Below are positions 7,760 to 16,066 of a DNA stretch of 64,000 bases, in pieces. The stretch spans positions 1 through 64,000 of the forward strand of contig ONHF01000012.1 in the NCBI GenBank assembly GCA_900317555.1, in the 5' to 3' direction. The position numbers were made by a program, and so were the translations under genes. Numbering within the stretch: position 1 is the first letter of the stretch; each line of letters starts with the position of its first letter. The stretch comes from an uncultured Lachnospiraceae bacterium (GTDB taxonomy: Bacteria > Bacillota > Clostridia > Lachnospirales > Lachnospiraceae). The notes under the pieces are model-generated. The model saw only the letters and a list, made by a program, of their open reading frames with translations, ran no database searches and was not told where the DNA came from.

Positions 7760-8239
7760 TCACGATTCATGAACCAGTTTTCCCGTCATATGTTCCACCG
7801 AGAGCGCCAGCACGCTGAACCGCCCCTCGGTATCACGCAGCACTTTCTCCACGCTTCCTTCGGTCGGATAATACTTCAATCCGATTTTTCTGCACTGCTC
7901 CTTAATTCTTGCAGGGTCGCTCAGTATGCTGACGCGGCCGCGCACAATAACGGATGTCGGATAATATGCCCAGTCACCTTCTTTTTGGAAGCCCTGCGTA
8001 TATACAAGGAAGCAGACTCTGTCATCGGCTTGCAGACAATCCATCTTTGCGCCTTCTTTTGCTCCGTGGAAATAAATTCTGCCATCTTCCTCGTCATAAA
8101 AGAAGTTTACCGGCAGAGCATACGGATATCCGTTTTCTCCGTTGAGGGCAAGAACCCCACGCTTTTCATTCCGTAGAACCTCCAGACACTCCTCTTGGGA
8201 GATCTGCTGCCGGAAGCGTCTCATTTCCCGCCATTCCAA
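7760..8239 (-). CDS. Nim-like flavoprotein, second copy
   Basis: Residues from the chosen start (159) form a PNPOx-like split barrel: RGVLALNGENGYPYALPVNFFYD, IYFHGAKEGAKMDCLQADDRVCFLV and SVIVRGRVSILSD. The later GLKYYPTEGSVEKVLRD and ALSVEHMTGK are typical of the Nim-like subgroup. FMN binding is expected and the substrate is unknown. The TTG at 8239 is preferred because AAGGAG lies nine bases upstream. A longer frame to 8338 would add an Arg-rich, non-conserved tail with no ribosome site, and an ATG at 8224 lacks a good site. It lies downstream of the fructosidase operon on the same strand and resembles the copy at 4656-5153. Confidence 0.78.
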   Translation of the reverse strand: MEWREMRRFRQQISQEECLEVLRNEKRGVLALNGENGYPYALPVNFFYDEEDGRIYFHGAKEGAKMDCLQADDRVCFLVYTQGFQKEGDWAYYPTSVIVRGRVSILSDPARIKEQCRKIGLKYYPTEGSVEKVLRDTEGRFSVLALSVEHMTGKLVHES

Positions 8240-8320
8240 TGTGTTCTGCTCCTTCCATGTATTCAAGGTGCGGCTTGACCTGCGCCTTACAGCGCGGCGC
8301 AGCCTGTATGTTATCGCACA

Positions 8321-8352
8321 GACCGGGCCACGCATCACAGCGTGCCCCGGTC
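8321..8352 (-). terminator. GC-rich hairpin after the fructosidase gene
   Basis: GACCGGGCCACGC (8321-8333) and GCGTGCCCCGGTC (8340-8352) pair over 13 positions with one mismatch and a 6-nt loop. It begins seven bases after the GH32 stop. No T-tract follows on the minus strand, so it may protect or process the transcript end rather than terminate efficiently. Confidence 0.45.
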
Positions 8353-8358
8353 CGCGTC

Positions 8359-9843
8359 TTATAAATTCAGGTCGTATTTTACCACATCCATCCTTGCCTC
8401 ACCAACCGCATGGAAAGAAATCCGGTCCGCTTCCTGCTCCGTGAAAAAGGTAACCGTCATAACCTTCTCCCCGTCCTGCAGGAAAAGCTCCGCGCTGAAG
8501 CGGTCCAGAATGAGACGGAACTTCAGATGCCCGTCCCGCGTTCCCGGAACCAGACACTCCCTTATATGCACAAGGTCTCTTCTCGAACCGCAGAAGGAAC
8601 GATCTGCCGTAACTGTTTCCTCAAATGGTCTGAAAACAAACTCCGTATAATGCCCGTTTCCTTCCGCGAAGCGGATCGAGAACTTATAGAAGGGGTTCTC
8701 CTCGTCAGCAGCGGTGATTTCCGCTTCCAGATCTATACATCTTCCGCTGATGCCGTCAAGAGATACCGTGTCTTTTACAGAAAGGTCTTTGTACTGTACT
8801 TTACCGATCCGGTACTGTGAGAGCTCCGCGATCGGATGCTGGTACAGCTTGTCATTTCTGATTTCGAGCTCACGGGGCAGTGTCATCTGTCCCGCCCATG
8901 GCGCATCAGGATCCCGCATGGCGCAGGCGTCCCAGTTCTTCATCCAGCCGATCATGATGCGTCTTCCGTCCGGCGTCTCCAGCGTCTGCGGCGCGTAGAA
9001 ATCAATGCCGTAATCAATCGCCTGATCACAGGCCTCGGTAAACTTTCCGGTCTTTTCGTCGAAGTCCCCGATAAAACACGTGGTTCCGTTTCCCGGATGA
9101 TACTCCGCGCCGGCCTGCTGCATATCCTGCGGGCTTGTTAAAAGGACCCATCTTCCATCCATCTGGAAGAAATCAGGACACTCCCACATCTTTCCGAAAC
9201 GGTTACGGTTCTGATCGAGAACCGCCTTGAAATTCCAGTGGAAGCCTTCTTCGCTGGTGTAGAAAAGAATCTGACCGCTGCCATCCGACGGTCTGCTGCC
9301 TATTACACAGGCCAGTGATCCATCTGAAAGCCGGAGCATCTTGGGATCCCGAAAATCTTCTTTGCTGCTTCCCTCCGGAAGGTCACGGGAATCCAGAACC
9401 GGATTCCCGCTGTATTTTTCGAAATTCAGGCCATCTCCGACTGCGAGGTTCTGCGTCTGATAGATGCGCTTCTCTCCGTTTTCGATCCGCTCCTCGACCG
9501 CCGTGTACATCAAAAGGAGTCTTCCGTCATCAAGAGGAACCGCACTCCCGGAAAAACACCCCGCGCCGTCATTCTCTCCATCCGGCGCAAGCGCCGCCGG
9601 CAAGTACTTCCAGTGCAGCAGATCTGTGGAAACCGCGTGCCCCCAGTGCATCCTGTCCCAGTGCGCCGCGTACGGATTGTACTGATAAAACAAATGATAT
9701 TGACCTTGATACCGGCAAAAGCCATTGGGATCATTCATCCAGCCTGACCACGGCGTTAAATGGAAGGCAGGCCGCTCATCGGAACCAATCTTATCTCCGT
9801 GTTCTTTTTCATATGTCCTGGCTTTTTCCAGCATCGAGCTCAT
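8359..9843 (-). CDS. GH32 beta-fructofuranosidase / sucrose-6-phosphate hydrolase
   Basis: The 494-residue cytoplasmic glycoside hydrolase cleaves terminal beta-fructosyl bonds in sucrose, sucrose-6-phosphate or short fructans. The five-bladed propeller domain shows the nucleophile motif WMNDPNG (Asp38), the FRDP motif (Asp166) and the acid/base ECPDFF (Glu221). The C-terminal third is the GH32 beta-sandwich. There is no signal peptide. Its ATG overlaps the stop of the binding-protein gene by one base, so it is the last gene of the lplB-lplC-binding protein operon. The operon imports by ABC transport without a phosphotransferase system, so an unphosphorylated fructo-oligosaccharide is the likelier substrate; this is inference. 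Confidence 0.9.
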   Translation of the reverse strand: MSSMLEKARTYEKEHGDKIGSDERPAFHLTPWSGWMNDPNGFCRYQGQYHLFYQYNPYAAHWDRMHWGHAVSTDLLHWKYLPAALAPDGENDGAGCFSGSAVPLDDGRLLLMYTAVEERIENGEKRIYQTQNLAVGDGLNFEKYSGNPVLDSRDLPEGSSKEDFRDPKMLRLSDGSLACVIGSRPSDGSGQILFYTSEEGFHWNFKAVLDQNRNRFGKMWECPDFFQMDGRWVLLTSPQDMQQAGAEYHPGNGTTCFIGDFDEKTGKFTEACDQAIDYGIDFYAPQTLETPDGRRIMIGWMKNWDACAMRDPDAPWAGQMTLPRELEIRNDKLYQHPIAELSQYRIGKVQYKDLSVKDTVSLDGISGRCIDLEAEITAADEENPFYKFSIRFAEGNGHYTEFVFRPFEETVTADRSFCGSRRDLVHIRECLVPGTRDGHLKFRLILDRFSAELFLQDGEKVMTVTFFTEQEADRISFHAVGEARMDVVKYDLNL

Positions 9844-11525
9844 TACTTTGATGTCCCTTCGTTCGCGTAATATGCATCCAGATATTTCTGCAGAATGGAA
9901 AGCTGTTCATCAAGTCCATAATCCTTCAGAGACTTCTGGAAGCTGTCCCAGTCCGCATCCGTAAATCCGTTCATGACGGCGTTTGCCTTGAATGTGTTGA
10001 TTGTTTTTGTAATGTCCGCTGTCAGGTCGGAAAGCTTCTTGGTATCTTCGGTATTCATGAACACATTCGGATAAACGTACTTGCCGTGCATGTCGGGTGT
10101 ATAGATATCTTTGATCCAGTTCAGACGGTACTGTGCGTCATCCGGGCATGTCACATACACATTGTAGTAATCGTCCAGAACCGCGAGCGGTCCGCCTACG
10201 CACTGCGCTTCACGCACTTCCACAGGGGAAGCATCTCCGAGCGGCGCGTGTTTTAACATTTCTCCGCCGTCTTTGTTTTTGCTCATTTCAAAGATGTTGA
10301 AGCCTTCATCACCGTATGTTCCCCAGTTGTTCTGCGGAGACTGCAGCGGATCATACATCTGATCCAGCCAGGAGCAGACAAGTGCGGGGTCTTTTGCGAC
10401 TGCCGTCACAACACATCTGCCGCGGTCAAAGCCGCTTGTAAAGGAACCGTTCTGCGGTGTTATGTTCGTTACATCCGCCTTGAGCGCCGGCAGCGGCTCC
10501 CAGTCTTCCAGATTGTCAACATTCGCCACATCCCAGGTAAAGCAGACGCCGTAGCGGCCGGATTTTCCTTTCGATACATAGGTTGACCATTCCTGCGTAA
10601 ATGCTTCCGGGTCCAGCAGGTCCTCGGTATCCAGCTTATGAAGCCATTCAAGGCCTTTCTTGAAACCTTCCTGTGTAGCTGTGCTGACAACCTTGCGGTC
10701 ATCCGTTACAGCGATGTGTCTGCCCGCATCCATATCACCGATTCCTTCGCCGAATCCGTTGATCAGAATCATGCAGTCCTGATCGCCGTTGTTCATAATG
10801 AAAGACATCGGAATTACGGAGCCTTCGATATGGAACTCATCCTGAAGCTTTTTCGCGTTGTCGCGGAACGCGATCAGCACTTTCTCAAGCTCATCCGTCG
10901 TTGTCGGCATTTCAAGGCCGAGGAAATCCAGCCATTTTTTATTGATGTAGCTCATGCCGCCGACCGTCTGAATGGCTTCCTTTCCGGAGCCCAGCTGCTC
11001 GATCCACGGAAGCGCCCAGATGTGTCCTTCGGTGTCGGTGCACATCGTTTTGTATTCCGGGTATTTGTCAAATACAGCCTTCAGGTTCGGCATACAGGAA
11101 TCAATATAGTCTTCGAGCGGAATGATCGCGCCCTGTTTGCCATACTTTAACAGGTCGCTGTCACTGAATCCCGCCGTAAAAACAAACTCGGACATCTTGG
11201 AAGGATCCGACATCGCAAGACCGATCTTGTCGCTCCACTGGTCCGCCTGAATGGCATTCCATTCGACATGAACATTTGTTTTTTCTTCCAGCCGTTTGAA
11301 GATCGTTCTCTTGTTCGGGTCCGACTCGGTCCCGGCAGGATAGCTGGTCATGCCGGTAATCGTCTTCTTCTCGGACAGCGGGAAGGATACCGCTTTTGCG
11401 TCGGCCGCGTCTGTTTGGCCAGCCTTACCGCCGTCCGGTGATCCGGAGCCGCAGGCTGCCAGCGGCAGAAGCATTGCCGCGGACAAAACAGCGGCCGCAA
11501 CCTTACTCAGAAATCTTTTTTTCAT
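9843..11525 (-). CDS. Extracellular sugar-binding lipoprotein, Lpl-type ABC importer
   Basis: The 560-residue protein has a lipoprotein signal (Lys-rich start, hydrophobic core, LAACGSG with the lipid-bearing Cys near residue 25) followed by a large type II solute-binding fold. Length and features such as YPEYKTMCTDTEGHIWALPW and SYINKKWLDFLGLEMPTT match the LplA/YtcQ family that serves complex or oligomeric sugars. It is the receptor for the LplB and LplC permeases encoded upstream, and the linked GH32 enzyme points to fructosyl sugars. AAAGGGGA precedes the ATG. Two stable hairpins fill the 142-bp gap before it, consistent with separate mRNA stability and higher receptor output. Confidence 0.88.
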   Translation of the reverse strand: MKKRFLSKVAAAVLSAAMLLPLAACGSGSPDGGKAGQTDAADAKAVSFPLSEKKTITGMTSYPAGTESDPNKRTIFKRLEEKTNVHVEWNAIQADQWSDKIGLAMSDPSKMSEFVFTAGFSDSDLLKYGKQGAIIPLEDYIDSCMPNLKAVFDKYPEYKTMCTDTEGHIWALPWIEQLGSGKEAIQTVGGMSYINKKWLDFLGLEMPTTTDELEKVLIAFRDNAKKLQDEFHIEGSVIPMSFIMNNGDQDCMILINGFGEGIGDMDAGRHIAVTDDRKVVSTATQEGFKKGLEWLHKLDTEDLLDPEAFTQEWSTYVSKGKSGRYGVCFTWDVANVDNLEDWEPLPALKADVTNITPQNGSFTSGFDRGRCVVTAVAKDPALVCSWLDQMYDPLQSPQNNWGTYGDEGFNIFEMSKNKDGGEMLKHAPLGDASPVEVREAQCVGGPLAVLDDYYNVYVTCPDDAQYRLNWIKDIYTPDMHGKYVYPNVFMNTEDTKKLSDLTADITKTINTFKANAVMNGFTDADWDSFQKSLKDYGLDEQLSILQKYLDAYYANEGTSK

Positions 11526-11544
11526 GTTTTTCCCCTTTCCATTC

Positions 11545-11638
11545 AGGAAGCGGTCCCTGCCGCTTCCTTGTTATAACAATGCGGTCTGCAGAAGCCCCGC
11601 TTTTCAACTTTCTACGCCGCGGCGCTCATGTGCGCCGC
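11545..11638 (-). promoter_or_regulatory. Two hairpins in the permease-binding protein gap
   Basis: AGGAAGCGG/CCGCTTCCT (11545-11553, 11560-11568) and GCGGCGC/GCGCCGC (11619-11625, 11632-11638) form two stable stem-loops between lplC and the binding-protein gene. Neither has a T-tract. They probably act as mRNA stabilisers or processing sites so that more receptor than permease is made. Confidence 0.5.
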
Positions 11639-11667
11639 ATAAGCATTTCTCTTTCGTCCGGCGTGTA

Positions 11668-12600
11668 TCACCCTTTGACAGATCCGACCATGACGCCGCT
11701 GTCAAAATACTTCTGGAAGAACGGATACATAATCAGAAGCGGGATACTGGAGATAATGATCGTCGCGTATTTGAGCAGTTCCGCAAGCTGTGCTCTCGCT
11801 GCCGTGCTCTGAATATCCGATACCATGCCGGGCTGCGGCTGGGACTGAATCAGGATTGCTCTGAGCACCAGCTGAAGCGGCTGTCTGGATTCCGAGCTTA
11901 AATAAATCATCGCGTCGAAGTAACTGTTCCACATTCCGACGAACTGCCAGAGCACCAGCACCATGATGACAGGCTTGCAGACCGGCATCATGATTTTGAA
12001 GAAGTAAACAATATCGTTGGCTCCGTCCACAGAAGCGGCTTCCCGCAGTTCCTTCGGAATTCCCTGATAATATGTTCTCGCGATGATCATGTTCCAGACA
12101 CTGAAGGCTCCCGGAAGGACGATCGCCCAGATCGTATCCAGCATACCGAGCCGGCTGATTAACAGGTAGGTCGGGATCAGACCGCCGCCGAAGAACATCG
12201 TAATGATGAAAATGACGTTGAAAAACTTCCTTCCGCGGAAATCCTCGCGGGACATCGGATAGGCGGCCATCAGCGTAACAATGACCGATATGGCTGTAAA
12301 TACGACGGAATAGACGATCGAGTTGATAAAGCCCACCCAGATCATTTTATTTTCGATGACACGTTTGTAAGCAGTGATCGTCCACTTGCTGAGATCGAAG
12401 GTTACGCCCTTGTTCTGCAGGGTGACCGGATCCATGAAGGATGCGATTACGATGTAGACCATCGGAACAATAATGCACAAAACAAACAGGAACAGAAGAA
12501 TGTCGCCGCAGACCGTAAACGTCTTGTCGAACGTGCTCATCTGGGAAAACTTTGCCTTACGGCCGCTGCTCTGCGCAGCTTCTTTGACTTTTGCTCTCAT
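11668..12600 (-). CDS. Carbohydrate ABC transporter permease (LplC/YtcP type)
   Basis: The 310-residue inner-membrane protein has six predicted helices and the binding-protein-dependent transport EAA loop (KELREAASVDGANDIVYFFKIMMPVCKP, about 200-230). It ends in the family-typical YPFFQKYFDSGVMVGSVKG pattern. It pairs with the LplB-type permease encoded 14 bases upstream to form the channel. The ATG follows AAAAGGGGGG. No ATPase gene is in this operon; the MsmK-type ATPase at 56175-57290 is a reasonable candidate partner because such transporters often share one ATPase. Confidence 0.9.
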   Translation of the reverse strand: MRAKVKEAAQSSGRKAKFSQMSTFDKTFTVCGDILLFLFVLCIIVPMVYIVIASFMDPVTLQNKGVTFDLSKWTITAYKRVIENKMIWVGFINSIVYSVVFTAISVIVTLMAAYPMSREDFRGRKFFNVIFIITMFFGGGLIPTYLLISRLGMLDTIWAIVLPGAFSVWNMIIARTYYQGIPKELREAASVDGANDIVYFFKIMMPVCKPVIMVLVLWQFVGMWNSYFDAMIYLSSESRQPLQLVLRAILIQSQPQPGMVSDIQSTAARAQLAELLKYATIIISSIPLLIMYPFFQKYFDSGVMVGSVKG

Positions 12601-12614
12601 GACAGTCCCCCCTT

Positions 12615-13550
12615 TTAAATTCCCTTGCCGTCATTCATCTTCTCGACAATCTTGTTGACCAGAATAAGAAGAATGACATTGATTACCGTATTGAACAGGC
12701 CGACCGCTGTAGAGAAGCTGTAATCGCCGTCCAGAAGACCTTTCTTGTAAACGTAGGTGGCTATGATCTCGGAAGATCGAAGGTTCAGGTCTGTCTGCAG
12801 TGCATATGCCTTTTCAAAGCCGACACTCATGATGTTGCCTGCCTGCAGAATGAACTGAATGACGACGATGTCTTTAATTGCCGGCCAGTCAACAGCCTTG
12901 ATCTGCTGCCAGATATTGGCGCCGTCGATGATGGCTGCCTCGCGCAGCTCCTGACTCGCGTTCGCAAGAGCCGCGGTGTACATGATCGATGCCCAGCCGG
13001 CTCCCTGCCAGATGCCGCTGATGATGTAGATCGGGCGGAAGGCTTCGGGGATGGTCATGAAGTTAATGCTGGTACCGAGAAGATTGTTCAAGGGTCCTGT
13101 TACGGAAAGGAGAATTCTGACCATACCGCAGAGGACGATAACGGAAACGAAGTTTGGAAGATACAGAACAAGCTGAATGTTCTTCTTGAGTCCTACGCTC
13201 CGTACCCGGTTTAAAAGCAGTGCCAGAATAATCGGAACCGGGAAACCCCAGAGCAGCCCGTAAATACTGAGCTTGAGCGTATTCACCAGATACTGGAGAA
13301 AATCCGGTGACTTCAAAAAGCGTGTAAAATTGGCAAGTCCGACCCACTCGCTTCCCATGATGCCCTTAAACGGATTGTAGTCGACAAAGGCGATCAGGAT
13401 GCCTCCCATCGGGACGTACCTGAAAATGATGGTCAGCACAAACGCCGGTCCCAGAAACAGGATGTAGAGCTGCCAGTGTCTGATGAAATACTGCCAAAAG
13501 CTTTCTTTGGGTTTAGCCGGTTTTACGGCCGTTTTACTCCTAGCTCCCAT
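12615..13550 (-). CDS. Carbohydrate ABC transporter permease (LplB/YteP type)
   Basis: The 311-residue permease has six predicted membrane helices and the EAA motif ELREAAIIDGANIWQQIKAVDWPAI. It begins with a basic tail (KTAVKPAKPKESFWQYFIRHWQLYILFLGPAF) characteristic of LplB. It is the first gene of the fructosyl-sugar operon. The start at 13550 is chosen because GGGGG lies seven to eight bases upstream; a further in-frame codon at 13571 lies in the ribosome-site region. Transcription probably starts near 13634 from the promoter described in the divergent intergenic region, under the control of the neighbouring LacI-type regulator. Confidence 0.9.
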   Translation of the reverse strand: MGARSKTAVKPAKPKESFWQYFIRHWQLYILFLGPAFVLTIIFRYVPMGGILIAFVDYNPFKGIMGSEWVGLANFTRFLKSPDFLQYLVNTLKLSIYGLLWGFPVPIILALLLNRVRSVGLKKNIQLVLYLPNFVSVIVLCGMVRILLSVTGPLNNLLGTSINFMTIPEAFRPIYIISGIWQGAGWASIMYTAALANASQELREAAIIDGANIWQQIKAVDWPAIKDIVVIQFILQAGNIMSVGFEKAYALQTDLNLRSSEIIATYVYKKGLLDGDYSFSTAVGLFNTVINVILLILVNKIVEKMNDGKGI

Positions 13551-13590
13551 GATAAATCCCCCTTTGAACAAATTTGATGAAATTCAGTAA

Positions 13591-13609
13591 TTTTACATAT
13601 GCATCATTT
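13591..13609. promoter_or_regulatory. Operator-like box 1
   Basis: TTTTACATATGCATCATTT matches box 2 (13678-13696) in 18 of 19 positions. It lies downstream of the predicted lpl transcription start, in the leader, where a bound LacI-type repressor would block elongation. Confidence 0.55.
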
Positions 13610-13640
13610 TGTTGTCTGTTTGTTTATCTCTTATGGCCTA

Positions 13641-13669
13641 AAGATATCATTGCATATATCACTTGTCAA
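13641..13669 (-). promoter_or_regulatory. Promoter of the lpl operon
   Basis: On the minus strand a consensus -35 TTGACA (13669-13664), a 17-base spacer and -10 TATCTT (13646-13641) form a sigma-A promoter about 90 bases before lplB. Confidence 0.65.
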
Positions 13670-13677
13670 TTACTTGT

Positions 13678-13696
13678 TTTTACATTTGCATCATTT
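13678..13696. promoter_or_regulatory. Operator-like box 2
   Basis: TTTTACATTTGCATCATTT lies just upstream of the lpl -35 element and is a near-identical direct copy of box 1. Paired boxes on either side of the promoter would allow repression by looping. Confidence 0.55.
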
Positions 13697-13826
13697 ATGT
13701 TACAAATTTGCGCGATCATTTTTGTGCAATTTTTCGGATGTATTGAATTTATAAAGGGAATACTTATAGGATATGGATATTATTATAGAACTGTAATGTT
13801 GTTAAGCTTCAATGTGCGACCCGTCA

Positions 13827-13863
13827 TTTTACATTTGTAAAAATAACGTCTTTACGATATAAT
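13827..13863 (+). promoter_or_regulatory. Promoter of the LacI-type gene with overlapping operator
   Basis: TTGTAA (13835-13840), 17 bases and TATAAT (13858-13863) form a sigma-A promoter about 55 bases before the regulator ATG. The -35 overlaps the palindrome TTTTACA-TT-TGTAAAA (13827-13842), which shares its half-site with boxes 1 and 2, so autoregulation is likely. Confidence 0.65.
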
Positions 13864-13921
13864 AATTGCAAGTCTCTGACACTATTAAAACATCATATGC
13901 ACATTCAGATCAGGAGGAAAT

Positions 13922-14968
13922 ATGTCCGAGCGTGTAACAATTCAGGATATCGCGGACGCACTGGGCGTCTCCAGAAATACAGTTTCCAAAGCCATTAACA
14001 ATACAGGTGTTCTCGCGGAGAGCACAAGGCAGAAGGTCCTTTCAAAGGCCATCGAAATGGGATACAAGCAGTTCAGCTATCTGGACCCGGACAATCTTCC
14101 GGAAAAAGAGCGCCGCAATAAAGGTGAAATCGCGATTCTTTCGGCCAGCTTTTTAGGAGACTCGCATTTTGCGACGACCATGCTCGATAAGTTCCAGCGG
14201 GAGTCTACGCAGAACGGCTATTCGATGACCATGCACAGAATAACGAAGGAGAATCTGCGTGACAGAACACTGCCTTCAACGCTCGATCTGAACCGCTGCG
14301 CCGCGATCCTGTGCGTCGAGGTTTTCGACTACGAATACAGCCGGATGCTTTGTGATCTGGATATTCCTCTTCTTCTGGTTGATCACGCGGTCAGTGTCGG
14401 GCATTCTCCTTTGAAGGCAGATAAACTGCTCATGAATAACAGCGACTGCATTCAGGAACTGATTGGCATCATGAAAGGCCGGGGTATTACAAAGATCGGC
14501 TTTATCGGGGATATTATGCACTGCCAGTCGTTCTTTGAAAGATATATGGCATACCGGATCGGCATGCGCTTCTGCGGGTTGCAGGCGCAGGAGCGGTACA
14601 TGCTCACGGATTCGATCGAAGGCAAGGGTTTTGTTTCTTATTCCGATTATATAGAGAGCAGGCTGCGCAGTCTGGACAGCCTGCCGGAACTGTTTGTGTG
14701 TTCGAACGATTTCTGCGCGATTGACCTTCTGCAGGCATTGAACCGGATGCAGCTGCGGGTGCCCGAAGATGTCATGATCTGCGGTTTCGATGACTCATCC
14801 ATGGCAAAGGTCGTTTCCCCGCAGCTGACCAGCATTCATATCCACACGCAGGTCATGGGCTTCTCCGCCATGAATCTTCTGGAGACAAGAATCAAAGAGC
14901 CCGGCATGAACTACCGCACGGTATATTCGGAAACGAATCTGATTCTGCGCGGATCAACCGGCGATTGA
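13922..14968 (+). CDS. LacI-family transcriptional regulator
   Basis: The 348-residue regulator has an N-terminal LacI helix-turn-helix (about 4-50, VTIQDIADALGVSRNTVSKAINNTGVLAESTRQKV) and a type I periplasmic-binding-like effector domain (about 65-340, IGFIGD, CGFDDSSMAKVVSPQLTSIHI). AGGAGGAAAT sets the ATG. It is divergent from the fructosyl-sugar transport operon, and three operator-like boxes lie between them, so it most likely represses that operon and itself in the absence of sugar. The effector domain is long between strands and does not reveal the ligand. It ends six bases from the convergent binding-protein gene. Confidence 0.88.
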   Translation: MSERVTIQDIADALGVSRNTVSKAINNTGVLAESTRQKVLSKAIEMGYKQFSYLDPDNLPEKERRNKGEIAILSASFLGDSHFATTMLDKFQRESTQNGYSMTMHRITKENLRDRTLPSTLDLNRCAAILCVEVFDYEYSRMLCDLDIPLLLVDHAVSVGHSPLKADKLLMNNSDCIQELIGIMKGRGITKIGFIGDIMHCQSFFERYMAYRIGMRFCGLQAQERYMLTDSIEGKGFVSYSDYIESRLRSLDSLPELFVCSNDFCAIDLLQALNRMQLRVPEDVMICGFDDSSMAKVVSPQLTSIHIHTQVMGFSAMNLLETRIKEPGMNYRTVYSETNLILRGSTGD

Positions 14969-14974
14969 CGAAGA

Positions 14975-16045
14975 TCATTCATCCTGCTTAACCACATATT
15001 TGCGCACATTTTCCGCGGTCACCTTCTCGTAGGGCAGATAGATATATTTGCCGTCCCGCAGTCCGAAGCTGTCCAGACTGTCCCCGTGAAAGAGCGCGTC
15101 GCAAAGCTTCGCCATCTTCATTGCCTGCCCGTTCTTGTCATTGTAGACGGTGCCGGCAAGGCTCCCGTCGATCACAGCCGAAAGTCCTTCTTTCGTTCCG
15201 TCGATCCCCAGAAAAACAGGCCGGTTGGTCTCCGTAATCGTCAGTCTGTTATAGGCGTCGATCGCGCCAAGAGCCATCGCGTCGTTATTGGCAAGCACGA
15301 GCTCGATCTTATTGCCGAACTGACCGATTAACTGCGTCATCTTGTTTGCGGCCTGCGCGCGGGAAAAATTGGCAATCTGATAACTCAGCTTGTCCAGCGA
15401 CACGCCTTTTTCAATCAGTGTTGCGACAGCCCTGTCCGTACGCATGATCGTATCCTGATGGCCGGGTTCTCCTTCCAGAACGACATACTGGATTTTTCCG
15501 TCGCTGTTTTTATCAATCCGGGAATTTGAACGGATCGCTGCCGCCGCAAGCTCCCCCTGCATGCGTCCCGACTGCGCCGCGTCCGCGCCGATATAGTACA
15601 GCCGGCTCCATAGATTCATATCTTCCCTGACCGGTTCGCGGTTGAAGAAAATGACAGGGACATCGGCCTCCTTCGCCATATTGATGATATTGGAAGGAAC
15701 TCCCCTGTCGACCAGATTCACGCACAGTACATTGCAGCCGTTATCCAGAAGCTCCTGCACTTCGGCATCTTCCGTGCGCTGCGAGCCCGCCGCGTCCCTG
15801 ATCAGCACCGCAGTCTCTTCGCCGTCCCGCCGCAGACCGTCAACATCTTTCTGAAAAAGCTGCAGGAGCTCCCCTAAAAAGGTGTCTGTCTGATTGTAGA
15901 CAACTACGCCGATTTTCATGTTTTTGCCGCGGGAGGTCCGCGCCGTACAGCCCTGCATCGAAAGCACAGCTGCCGTAAGAACACAGAGCGCGCAAGACAC
16001 AAACAAGGCTTTGATTCTTCTACTGTCTTTTCGTTTCATTCGCAT
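14975..16045 (-). CDS. Galactose/glucose-type periplasmic binding protein, canonical order
   Basis: The 356-residue type I binding protein has the normal MglB order: IGVVVYNQTDTF at the start (Asp54, equivalent to E. coli Asp14), FFNREP (Asn91 equivalent), GEPGHQD (His152 and Asp154) and a calcium-loop sequence DKNSDGKIQ, then LANNDAMALG. The tryptophan that stacks on sugar in E. coli MglB is missing (NFSRAQA in place of MWDTAQA), so specificity may differ. A signal or anchor with an MQGC sequence suggests a lipoprotein (Cys33). The ATG at 16045 follows AAGGTG. It is the last gene of the yesN-yesM sensing operon and probably acts as a sensory receptor for the kinase or an alternative transporter receptor. 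Confidence 0.82.
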   Translation of the reverse strand: MRMKRKDSRRIKALFVSCALCVLTAAVLSMQGCTARTSRGKNMKIGVVVYNQTDTFLGELLQLFQKDVDGLRRDGEETAVLIRDAAGSQRTEDAEVQELLDNGCNVLCVNLVDRGVPSNIINMAKEADVPVIFFNREPVREDMNLWSRLYYIGADAAQSGRMQGELAAAAIRSNSRIDKNSDGKIQYVVLEGEPGHQDTIMRTDRAVATLIEKGVSLDKLSYQIANFSRAQAANKMTQLIGQFGNKIELVLANNDAMALGAIDAYNRLTITETNRPVFLGIDGTKEGLSAVIDGSLAGTVYNDKNGQAMKMAKLCDALFHGDSLDSFGLRDGKYIYLPYEKVTAENVRKYVVKQDE

Positions 16046-16066
16046 ATGCCACACCTTGCCTGCCGG

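Larger units (their letters stand above)
13551..13921. other. Divergent lpl-lacI control region
   Basis: This 371-base AT-rich gap separates lplB and the LacI-type gene. It has no coding potential. It contains one promoter per direction and three operator-like boxes built on TTTTACAT: 13591-13609, 13678-13696 and 13827-13842. These are listed separately. Confidence 0.7.
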
